5,279 nt of DNA from Erysipelotrichaceae bacterium (GCA_900754715.1 CAAEDX010000049.1:1-5279), one strand, 5' to 3'; counted from the stretch's first letter, positions 1-5,279 are shown. Numbers and translations: made by a program. The notes: generated by a model from the letters alone, not told the origin.

Positions 1-2
1 AT

Positions 3-248
3 GGCGGGAGGATCATGCGCCGCAACGCGCTTGCGCTGATCGAGCAGGGACTTGCCCATATCGTGGCGACAGACGCGCATCGTGTTGAAGGAAAGCGAAT
101 CGAGAGATTGTCAGATGTCGAATCGTTCCTGAAGAAACATGAGGGAGAGGAAATAGCCAGTCTGCTGCTGCGCGAGAACCCAGGCCGGATCCTGCGTGAT
201 GAAAAGCTCATTTCGCTGCCGGCAGTCAAGCATCGGTTTATAAGGTGA
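3..248 (+). CDS. cpsB: CpsB/CapC-type PHP-domain protein-tyrosine phosphatase, C-terminal part (5' end outside window)
   Basis: The reading frame is open from the left edge to the TGA at 246-248, so only about the last 81 residues are present. The visible part has the conserved block LIEQGLAHIVATDAH. Its Asp-Ala-His ends a strand and matches the last metal-binding motif of the PHP fold used by CpsB/CapC/YwqE phosphatases. An Arg-containing helical tail follows, as is usual for the family. The family uses a metal centre to remove phosphate from the tyrosine-rich tail of the partner tyrosine kinase in the cytoplasm, which resets polysaccharide assembly. The next gene is that kinase, 9 bases downstream, which supports the call. 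The ATG at 15 is internal to the domain and is not the true start. The usual length is about 240-260 residues, so roughly two thirds lie upstream. Other PHP-domain hydrolases are possible from this fragment alone, but the context makes them unlikely. Confidence 0.85.
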   Translation, partial: GGRIMRRNALALIEQGLAHIVATDAHRVEGKRIERLSDVESFLKKHEGEEIASLLLRENPGRILRDEKLISLPAVKHRFIR

Positions 249-257
249 GGAGAGTCT

Positions 258-965
258 ATGAAAGCAAGAAAGAAAAGCAAGAGGACCGCTGATCTGTCCA
301 TGGCAGAAAAGTGGATGACCCAATCCGAGGTGTATCGTCAGCTGCGGACCAACATCGAATATTCATCCGTAGAAAGACCGATCCAGGTCGTCAATATCAC
401 CAGCACGAAGGAAAATGAAGGAAAGACGACCATAGCGGTCAATCTGGCCATGGTCAGCACCGCGCAGTATGACCGGGTGCTGCTGGTGGACTGCGATCTG
501 CGCAAGCCAGCTGTGCATCGTTTCCTAGGCCTGTCAAACAGGTCAGGGCTGAGCAATCTGCTCTTTGAGGAACATGTCAGCATCCAGGATGAACGTTACT
601 TTCAAAAGGTGTCTGGGGAATCCGGCAGTAATCCGCTGTATGTGCTGACTTCGGGAGTGCAGGTCCCCAATCCGCTCGAGCTGCTTTCCTCGGACAAATT
701 CAGCCACCTGATCACGCAGCTGCGGGCCCAGTTCGACTTCATCGTCTTGGACTGCACGCCGGTCCTCGCTGTTTCTGACGCTGTTCCGGTATCCAGAACT
801 GCTGATGGGACGATCTTTATCGTCTCAGCAAATGATACGGTAAAGCAAGATGCCAGGCTGGCGCTCACAACGCTGCAGCGTACCGGCATCCATGTGCTGG
901 GCGCCGTCTTGAACAAGACCGATGCATCGAGCGAAGGATATTATCGATATTATTATTCCCAATGA
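258..965 (+). CDS. cpsD: CpsD/CapB-family tyrosine-protein kinase (BY-kinase)
   Basis: This 235-residue cytoplasmic kinase controls polysaccharide chain length and export by autophosphorylating on C-terminal tyrosines. Visible motifs, in order: an EX2RX2R oligomerisation motif (E24, R27, R30); a Walker A loop around residues 48-58 ending EGKTT, with K56 as the nucleotide-binding lysine; a Walker A' strand VLLVDCDLRKP (74-84); a Walker B strand FIVLDCTPV (161-169); and a tail with five tyrosines in the last eight residues (228, 229, 231-233). Length and motif order are normal for the Gram-positive form, in which the kinase and its membrane activator (CpsC/CapA type) are separate proteins. No activator gene is seen here and it may lie upstream. 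The start at 258 has a strong SD (AGGTGAGGAG, 243-252) that overlaps the cpsB stop. The 3' end overlaps the next gene by ATGA, indicating translational coupling. Targets in other Bacillota include UDP-glucose dehydrogenases, which is notable given the third gene downstream. Confidence 0.93.
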   Translation: MKARKKSKRTADLSMAEKWMTQSEVYRQLRTNIEYSSVERPIQVVNITSTKENEGKTTIAVNLAMVSTAQYDRVLLVDCDLRKPAVHRFLGLSNRSGLSNLLFEEHVSIQDERYFQKVSGESGSNPLYVLTSGVQVPNPLELLSSDKFSHLITQLRAQFDFIVLDCTPVLAVSDAVPVSRTADGTIFIVSANDTVKQDARLALTTLQRTGIHVLGAVLNKTDASSEGYYRYYYSQ

Positions 966-1474
966 GATGGTATGTACTGTTTGTCCTCGGCGGCAAAGAG
1001 ACGGAAGTAAGAGAGATCCTGAATGAGGAATATGCGCAGGCGCGTGCGTTCATCCCGATGATCGAAATCGTGCATCGTAAAAAAGGAGAGAGCCATCTGG
1101 TACAGAAACCGATGTTTCCTTCTTATGTATTTGTGGAAAGCACAGATGGACCGGCCGATTTTTCCACGACGATCCGAAAGATCCGCATGCGGCGCGCCGG
1201 TATCATCCGAGAGCTGAAGCATCGTGATGTTCCCGCGCTTTATGAGAGCGAGCAGCGTTATCTGGAACAGATGCTCGATCATGAAAAGGTGCTCAGGCAC
1301 TCTGTCGGCGTGATCGAGGGAGACCGTGTCATCGTCAGCGAAGGTCCGCTCAGCGGACAGGAGAGCCGGATCATCAAAGTTGACCGGCATAAACGCAGAG
1401 CACTGTTAAGTGTCCGGCTGCTGGGTGAGCAGCGTGAGATCAGTGTATCGCTGGAAATCATCAAAAAGATCTGA
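962..1474 (+). CDS. loaP: LoaP-type NusG paralogue, transcription antiterminator of the polysaccharide operon
   Basis: This 170-residue protein has the two-domain plan of specialised NusG paralogues. The N-terminal NGN domain opens with RWYVLFVLGGKE (2-13) and contains MFPSYVFV (51-58), both diagnostic of the fold that binds the RNA polymerase clamp and bridges the cleft. The C-terminal KOW domain runs from about residue 115 to the end and starts VIEGDRVIV. LoaP proteins of Bacillota are usually encoded next to polysaccharide or antibiotic clusters and make RNA polymerase read through terminators after recognising an RNA hairpin in the nascent leader. The start codon overlaps the kinase stop (ATGA). 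The nearest purine-rich stretch (GAAGGA, about 933-938) is too distant to be a good SD, so translation is probably coupled to cpsD. Two hairpins lie in the gap just downstream. The housekeeping NusG is unlikely because of this location and because it normally sits by secE and ribosomal protein genes. Confidence 0.88.
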   Translation: MRWYVLFVLGGKETEVREILNEEYAQARAFIPMIEIVHRKKGESHLVQKPMFPSYVFVESTDGPADFSTTIRKIRMRRAGIIRELKHRDVPALYESEQRYLEQMLDHEKVLRHSVGVIEGDRVIVSEGPLSGQESRIIKVDRHKRRALLSVRLLGEQREISVSLEIIKKI

Positions 1475-1477
1475 TTG

Positions 1478-1514
1478 GATCCGCAATAGTTGTCCAGGCA
1501 CTTTGCGAAGGATC
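1478..1514 (+). promoter_or_regulatory. Imperfect RNA stem-loop just after loaP (candidate regulatory hairpin)
   Basis: GATCC (1478-1482) pairs with GGATC (1510-1514), GCAA (1483-1486) with TTGC (1503-1506), and AGT (1488-1490) with ACT (1500-1502). This makes 12 pairs with a GAA bulge at 1507-1509, a single bulged T at 1487 and a nine-base loop. No T-tract follows, so it does not look like a terminator. It begins 3 bases after the loaP stop. A role as LoaP target, RNA processing site or mRNA stabiliser is inference only. Confidence 0.4.
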
Positions 1515-1527
1515 AGGGACATGTGAA

Positions 1528-1554
1528 CCAGGTACATCGGGGAGATGGACCCGG
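1528..1554 (+). promoter_or_regulatory. Stem-loop with two single mismatches and a GGGGA loop, candidate LoaP recognition hairpin
   Basis: The pairs are CC (1528-1529) with GG (1553-1554), GGT (1531-1533) with ACC (1549-1551), and CATC (1535-1538) with GATG (1544-1547). They are separated by A/C and A/G single mismatches and capped by GGGGA, giving nine Watson-Crick pairs in 27 bases. A compact hairpin with internal mismatches, in a leader position beside a LoaP gene, is the kind of element these antiterminators read. The function is inferred and I could not compare it with known LoaP targets. The hairpin contains the upstream in-frame ATG at 1545, which argues against that codon as the start of the next gene. 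Confidence 0.4.
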
Positions 1555-1589
1555 CGAAGCATGCCCTTTTTATGGAAAGGAAGGATAAC

Positions 1590-2354
1590 ATGGGAAAACA
1601 CAGAATCGCAGTGGCAGGAACAGGTTATGCCGGCCTGTCACTGGCTGCGCTGCTTGCACAGCACGCACAAGTCACCGTGATCAGCGAGGATCAGGAGGAA
1701 GCCGAAAAGATCGGCCGGTGTGAATTGGGATTTGAAAAAGCGTATATCGAAAAGTATTTCAAAGAGAAAAAGCTGGCTCTTATGGCAGCGACAGATGCCG
1801 AGGAAGCCTGTCGGCGGGCCGATCATGTGATCATCGCCTTGCCAGGCAGGGAGATAAAGAAGACCGAGGCGCTGGTCAAACTGGCAGTACGGTGCAATCC
1901 AGAAGCGATGATCGTGATCCGCACGGATGTTCCGATCGGATTTACCAGGACCATGCGGGATACGACAGGAAGTCAGAATATTTTGTATAGTCCGAATTTC
2001 ACCCAGAAAGAGCGAGCATTTACCGATGTCCTTTATCCGGAGCGCATCATCATCGGTACCGATCTGGAAGATGACAGGCTATGCTGGGCGGCCAATGCGT
2101 TTGCCGCGCTGCTGAAAGAAGGCGCCCTGCAAGACGATATCGACGTGCGGTTCATGAACTTTGATGAGGCAGAAGCGGTAAAGCTGCTTACCAACACAGC
2201 TGCGGCACTTCGGATCGCGTATGAGCATGAACTGGATGCATTTGCCAGAGAAAATGGTCTTGATGCTGCACAGATCAAGGCAGCGTTAGCCAGCGATACG
2301 GTCAATGTCTCTGCAGAACATCCGGTCATTCCGATGACGCTGCAGATCCGTTAA
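1590..2354 (+). CDS. Truncated UDP-glucose 6-dehydrogenase homologue, probable pseudoenzyme
   Basis: These 254 residues match the N-terminal NAD domain and central helix of UDP-glucose/GDP-mannose dehydrogenases. Seen are a Rossmann loop GTGYAGLS (10-17), LYPERIIIGTD, and EAVKLLTN with K198 and N202 at the positions of two conserved active-site residues. Other catalytic positions are changed: the usual S-T-x-P has Asp at 113 instead of Thr, and the usual SPEFLRE reads SPNFTQK (134-140), which removes both glutamates. The usual ATPT strand end reads ALPG. The protein stops before the GYGGYCLPKD segment with the catalytic cysteine and lacks the UDP-binding C-terminal domain; normal members are about 390-450 residues. 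It therefore cannot oxidise UDP-glucose by the known mechanism. The frame is uninterrupted and has a good SD (AAGGAAGG, 1577-1584), so it is probably translated. In-frame ATGs at 1545 and 1572 are less well placed. It may be a decaying gene or a regulatory or structural pseudoenzyme. Confidence 0.82.
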   Translation: MGKHRIAVAGTGYAGLSLAALLAQHAQVTVISEDQEEAEKIGRCELGFEKAYIEKYFKEKKLALMAATDAEEACRRADHVIIALPGREIKKTEALVKLAVRCNPEAMIVIRTDVPIGFTRTMRDTTGSQNILYSPNFTQKERAFTDVLYPERIIIGTDLEDDRLCWAANAFAALLKEGALQDDIDVRFMNFDEAEAVKLLTNTAAALRIAYEHELDAFARENGLDAAQIKAALASDTVNVSAEHPVIPMTLQIR

Positions 2355-2385
2355 CACGATTATAAGAAGGAAGAATAAAGAAAAA

Positions 2386-2417
2386 ACAAGCCTGTGTCGG
2401 ATGAGATACAGGCTTGT
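2386..2417 (-). terminator. Strong hairpin with T-tract on the minus strand (leftward intrinsic terminator shape)
   Basis: ACAAGCCTGT (2386-2395) and ACAGGCTTGT (2408-2417) are a perfect 10-bp inverted repeat. Three more pairs (G/T wobble, T/A, C/G) extend the stem to 13 with a GGATGA loop. On the + strand the flank before the stem is A-rich (about 2377-2386) and no T-run follows it. Read on the minus strand, the stem is followed by a run of Ts, the classic intrinsic terminator form. No leftward gene is seen here, so it may block antisense transcription, be a relic of rearrangement, or work on the + strand as an mRNA hairpin between the two genes. The structure is certain as sequence; its role is not. 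Confidence 0.55.
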
Positions 2418-2447
2418 GTCGCGATACATGAAAAGAGAGGAAAGACA

Positions 2448-3575
2448 ATGAAGCAGAAGCTTTCGATTGCGATGTTTGGACAGCGCGCGCCGGACGATCC
2501 ATTGGGCGGAGGCGTGGAAGTTGTGGCAAAAGAGCTGGCGGTACGCATGGCGGCGCATGGTCATAAGGTCACCTGTTATCACCGGGTGAACAAAACGCTC
2601 CCGAGGTCACAGCGAAAGAAAGAACAGGCAGGGGTGAAGCAAAGATATGTGCCTACGCTTCAGGCAAAAGGATTATCGGCGGTAAGCTCCAGTTTCTTTG
2701 CGGCGCTTGCCTGTGCCATCGGCAGATATGATGTGGTCCATGTTCACGCCGAGGGGCCGGCAGCCATGTGCTGGCTGCCAAAGCTGTTTGGAAAGCGCGT
2801 GATCGTGACCGTGCATGGGCTTGACTGGCAGCGGGAAAAATGGTCACAGGGATTTGGCGCTAAATATATCCGTTTTGGGGAGCGATGCATGGTCAGATAT
2901 GCAGACGAGATCATCGTGCTGAGCGAAGGGGCAAAGCATTATTTTAAGGAAATATATAAGAGAGAGACACGGTTTATTCCAAACGGAGTGAACCGGCCTG
3001 AGATCATTCCGGCTGAACAGATCACAGAAAAGTATGGATTGAAAAAGGATGAATATATTTTGTTTCTAGGCCGATTGGTTCCAGAAAAAGGAATTCACTA
3101 TCTGATTCAGGCGTTCAAACAGGTCGATACAGATAAAAAGCTGGTCATCGCCGGAGGAAGCGCAGATACAGATGAGTTCATCAAAAAGATACAGCAGATG
3201 GCACAAGATGATCGGCGGATCATCTTTACCGGACTGGTTCGCGGGCAGATCTTAAAAGAACTGTATAGCAACGCTTATATCTACGTTCTGCCCAGTGACT
3301 TGGAAGGTATGCCATTGAGCCTTCTGGAAGCAATGAGTTATGGAAATTGCTGCTTGGTGTCTGATATTGCCGAGTGCGCAGAGGTGGTGGAGGATAAGGC
3401 AGTACTCTTTAAAAAAGGGAATGAACTATCCTTAAAGCAAAAGTTAGAAGAATTATGCCATTATCCTGGACGAGTTGAACAGTATAGGAAAATCGCAACA
3501 AGCTTTATTTGTAATAAATATAATTGGGATAACATAGTAAAAGATACATTGGATATATACCGGAGAATGTCATGA
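2448..3575 (+). CDS. GT4-family glycosyltransferase (GT-B fold)
   Basis: This 375-residue protein is a retaining GT-B glycosyltransferase of family GT4, expected on the cytoplasmic side of the membrane adding a sugar from a nucleotide donor to a lipid-linked repeat unit. The N-terminal acceptor domain has a Gly-rich loop PLGGGVEVV near residue 20, then HVHAEGP and VTVHGLDWQREKW. The C-terminal donor domain has LFLGRLVPEKG and a phosphate/sugar-binding EX7E motif in EGMPLSLLE with E286 and E294. The sugar and linkage cannot be read from sequence. The ATG at 2448 is preferred because the AGAGAGGAAAG stretch just upstream is a good SD; a GTG at 2394 in the same frame lies inside the upstream hairpin. 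The stop overlaps the next gene by ATGA. Base composition falls within the gene: about 65% G+C in the line at 2701 but 35% at 3421 and 25% at 3481, suggesting a mosaic origin. Confidence 0.9.
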   Translation: MKQKLSIAMFGQRAPDDPLGGGVEVVAKELAVRMAAHGHKVTCYHRVNKTLPRSQRKKEQAGVKQRYVPTLQAKGLSAVSSSFFAALACAIGRYDVVHVHAEGPAAMCWLPKLFGKRVIVTVHGLDWQREKWSQGFGAKYIRFGERCMVRYADEIIVLSEGAKHYFKEIYKRETRFIPNGVNRPEIIPAEQITEKYGLKKDEYILFLGRLVPEKGIHYLIQAFKQVDTDKKLVIAGGSADTDEFIKKIQQMAQDDRRIIFTGLVRGQILKELYSNAYIYVLPSDLEGMPLSLLEAMSYGNCCLVSDIAECAEVVEDKAVLFKKGNELSLKQKLEELCHYPGRVEQYRKIATSFICNKYNWDNIVKDTLDIYRRMS

Positions 3576-4567
3576 AAGAACGATATGGAGCGATAGATGG
3601 TCTTCGCATGATTGCCTGCATTGGAATCGTGATGATGCATATACGGGCGAATAACAATTACGAAATTGCTGGCTATATTTATAATACAGTAATTCCATCA
3701 TTTACGGATTTCGTCTTTTTGTTTATGACGGTATCAGCATTTGGGCTATGTTGCGGTTATTATGAAAAAATAATGAAACAAGAAATCTCGCTGTCCGATT
3801 TTTATGCAAAACGATTTAAAAAGATATGGCCATTCTTTGCCATTCTCGTAATTATCGATGTGATTATGTCACCATCAAAAGAAGCGATGTATGAAGCGTT
3901 TGCAGACTTGACATTGCTATTTGGCTTTTTGCCCAATGCCGGAAATATCACTGTGATCGGTGTAGGATGGTTTTTAGGGCTGATTTTTGTTTTTTATATT
4001 TGCTTCCCATTTTTTTGTGTCTTGTTAGCAAAAAGGAAGAGAGCGTGGATATTCTTTATCCTCAGCCTTTTGTGCAATTTTGTTTGTGCAGAATATTTTG
4101 ATATAGGGCGATCGAATATTTTGTATAGTGCATGTTTTTTCCTGGCGGGCGGACTTGTTTATCTATATCGCAGGGAATTGAGCAAGATCGGTCCCAGTCT
4201 TACTGCAATAGTAGCAGTGATATCTATCGCGGCATATTATCTGATGGGTGCTCACGCAATGAATTCCTTGGCCGTATCAGTGTGCTTGCTTATTGTTGCT
4301 GTCGCTGCAAAAGGAAAGCTATTAGAAAACAGGATTACGCGTTTTTTCAGTAATATAAGTTTAGAGATTTACTTGTCCCATATGGTTCTGTTCCGTGTCG
4401 TAGAACGATTGGGGCTGAATACTGTTTTCGGGAGCGGTTGGCTGCAATATACGTTTACTGTGTTATTCGTCTTGATACTTACTGTCTTTTTTTCGTTAGG
4501 AATTAAAAAAGCGATCAAAGAAATAGAGAAAAGAACATCGGCTGCACTTGTGAACATTGAAAAGTAA
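3572..4567 (+). CDS. Acyltransferase family 3 integral membrane protein (probable polysaccharide O-acyltransferase)
   Basis: This 331-residue multi-spanning membrane protein belongs to the acyltransferase 3 (OafA/WcjD-like) family, which moves an acetyl or other acyl group onto surface sugars. It opens with IDGLRMIACIGIVMMHI (8-24), the conserved first helix with the key histidine at 23. A basic AKRFKKIWPFF block follows (79-89), equivalent to the RR-x-x-R-I-x-P motif after helix 2. Many hydrophobic helices follow, then SLEIYLSHM (263-271), the usual late-family motif. I estimate about ten membrane segments; length is normal. GGAG at 3562-3565 gives an SD and the start overlaps the preceding stop (ATGA), so the two are coupled. 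The acceptor is probably a sugar of the repeat unit, but acyl group and position are unknown. The gene is A+T-rich (30% G+C in the line at 3961), unlike the 5' genes, which fits a horizontally exchanged cargo gene. Confidence 0.88.
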   Translation: MKERYGAIDGLRMIACIGIVMMHIRANNNYEIAGYIYNTVIPSFTDFVFLFMTVSAFGLCCGYYEKIMKQEISLSDFYAKRFKKIWPFFAILVIIDVIMSPSKEAMYEAFADLTLLFGFLPNAGNITVIGVGWFLGLIFVFYICFPFFCVLLAKRKRAWIFFILSLLCNFVCAEYFDIGRSNILYSACFFLAGGLVYLYRRELSKIGPSLTAIVAVISIAAYYLMGAHAMNSLAVSVCLLIVAVAAKGKLLENRITRFFSNISLEIYLSHMVLFRVVERLGLNTVFGSGWLQYTFTVLFVLILTVFFSLGIKKAIKEIEKRTSAALVNIEK

Positions 4568-4578
4568 AGGATGACATT

Positions 4579-5279
4579 ATGAAAATTCTTATGATCAATA
4601 AGTTTCTCTATCCAAATGGCGGTAGTGAAACATATATATTTAAGCTTGGCGATTATTTAAAAAGGCTTGGACATGAAGTCCAGTATTTTGGCATGGAGCA
4701 TGAAGGCCGTTGTGTAGGCAATGCAGTTAATGCGTACACGTCTGATATGGATTTTCATGGTGGTTCTAAATTGTCAAAACTGACTTACCCGATCAAGACC
4801 ATTTATTCTTCTGAAGCACGAAAAAAGCTGCGATTAGTTTTGGATGATTTCAAACCGGATGTCTGCCATCTGAATAATTTTAATTATCAACTGACACCAA
4901 GCATCATTCTTGAAATCCAGAAATGGCGTAAAGAAGGAAATAAATGCCGGATCGTTTTTACGGCACACGATTATCAGTTGGTGTGCCCTAATCATATGTG
5001 TAACAATCCAAACACTGGTGATAACTGTGAGAAATGTTTGAGTGGACACTTTTTAAACTGCACAAAGGGGAAATGTATCCATGGCAGCACAATGAAGAGC
5101 GCAGTCGGCACAGCAGAGGCTATATTTTGGAAACTGAATGGTGCTTATAAGTATATCGATACCATGATCTGCTGTTCAGAATTTCTGAAAACTAAGATGG
5201 ACACTAATCCGCTATTTGCTCGGAAGACAGTAGCGATGCATAACTTCGTGGACCAAGTGGAATGGAAAGATGTGGAGAA
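4579..5279 (+). CDS. GT4-family glycosyltransferase with Cys-rich insert, partial (3' end outside window)
   Basis: The frame is open from the ATG at 4579 to the right edge, giving about 233 residues of what is usually a 370-420-residue enzyme. It starts 11 bases after the acyltransferase stop with an AAAGG SD at 4566-4570. The N-terminus MKILMINKFLYPNGGSETYIFKL has the Gly-rich loop and the short strand typical of GT4 acceptor domains; DVCHLNNFN and FTAHDYQLVCP follow, with H130-D131 in the usual acceptor-domain strand. A Cys-rich segment then carries C136, C141, C150, C153, C161 and C166, seen in a known subset of polysaccharide glycosyltransferases and possibly a structural metal site or disulfide-free loop. 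MICCSEFLKTKM marks the start of the linker to the donor domain. The EX7E donor motif is beyond the edge, so donor sugar and linkage cannot be judged. The role is addition of one sugar to the repeat unit, by inference from family and context. Confidence 0.87.
   Translation, partial: MKILMINKFLYPNGGSETYIFKLGDYLKRLGHEVQYFGMEHEGRCVGNAVNAYTSDMDFHGGSKLSKLTYPIKTIYSSEARKKLRLVLDDFKPDVCHLNNFNYQLTPSIILEIQKWRKEGNKCRIVFTAHDYQLVCPNHMCNNPNTGDNCEKCLSGHFLNCTKGKCIHGSTMKSAVGTAEAIFWKLNGAYKYIDTMICCSEFLKTKMDTNPLFARKTVAMHNFVDQVEWKDVE

Noticed and set aside
953..1390. A 145-codon open frame on the minus strand opposite loaP.
   Set aside because: It lies opposite a well-supported loaP gene, has no recognisable domain and no clear SD, and reads as a complement shadow.
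1521..1537. Alternative hairpin ATGTG/TACAT in the gap after loaP.
   Set aside because: It has only five pairs including a wobble and competes with the stronger stem-loop at 1528-1554.
1545..1589. In-frame ATGs at 1545 and 1572 as starts for the dehydrogenase-like gene.
   Set aside because: The ATG at 1545 lies in a hairpin and both add residues before the Rossmann strand. The ATG at 1590 has the best SD spacing and gives the family's usual N-terminus.
2351..2366. TTAACA and TATAAG as a possible promoter before the first glycosyltransferase.
   Set aside because: The two boxes are only four bases apart, far from the 17-base spacing of a sigma-70-type promoter, and no other -35 box is well placed.
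2394..2447. An in-frame GTG start that would lengthen the first glycosyltransferase by 18 residues.
   Set aside because: The extension lies partly inside the strong hairpin, matches nothing in GT4 N-termini, and the ATG at 2448 has a good SD and the expected first strand.
4132..4353. A 73-codon + strand frame inside the acyltransferase gene.
   Set aside because: It is out of frame with a clear membrane protein gene, Cys/Arg-rich and without an SD or a family match.
4571..4582. ATG at 4571 as the start of the last gene.
   Set aside because: It hits a stop after three codons (M-T-L). The ATG at 4579 opens the long glycosyltransferase frame.

Overview
This window is the start of a surface-polysaccharide (capsule or exopolysaccharide) biosynthesis locus, probably from a member of the Bacillota. 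The evidence is the Gram-positive arrangement of a CpsB/CapC-type PHP-domain tyrosine phosphatase beside a free-standing CpsD/CapB-type tyrosine kinase, a LoaP-type NusG paralogue, strong purine-rich ribosome binding sites and a variable set of glycosyltransferases. I cannot fix the genus; a gut Clostridia or Erysipelotrichia member is a guess. All genes lie on the + strand and are close enough to form one operon.

Layout: (1) 3-1474, the regulatory module. It holds the 3' end of the phosphatase, the complete kinase (258-965) and the LoaP-like antiterminator (962-1474), the last two overlapping by ATGA. (2) 1475-1589, a 115-base gap with two imperfect RNA hairpins, a plausible place for LoaP to act. 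(3) 1590-2354, a UDP-glucose dehydrogenase homologue that ends before the catalytic-cysteine region and has lost several other catalytic residues, so it looks like a pseudoenzyme. (4) 2355-2447, a gap with a strong 13-bp hairpin whose T-tract lies on the minus strand. (5) 2448-5279, the assembly module: a GT4 glycosyltransferase, a membrane O-acyltransferase (ATGA overlap) and a second, Cys-rich GT4 glycosyltransferase that runs off the right edge.

The genes probably work together as follows. LoaP keeps RNA polymerase going through the long downstream operon. The kinase/phosphatase pair controls polymer assembly by cycling phosphate on a tyrosine-rich C-terminal tail. The glycosyltransferases build the repeat unit and the acyltransferase decorates it. 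Base composition changes along the window: 60-base lines counted by hand are about 45-65% G+C in the 5' genes and about 25-38% from roughly position 3420 into the acyltransferase. This fits a conserved regulatory head joined to an exchangeable serotype-type tail. The most unusual item is the truncated UDP-glucose dehydrogenase homologue placed between LoaP and the first glycosyltransferase. No tRNA, rRNA, CRISPR array or insertion sequence was seen.
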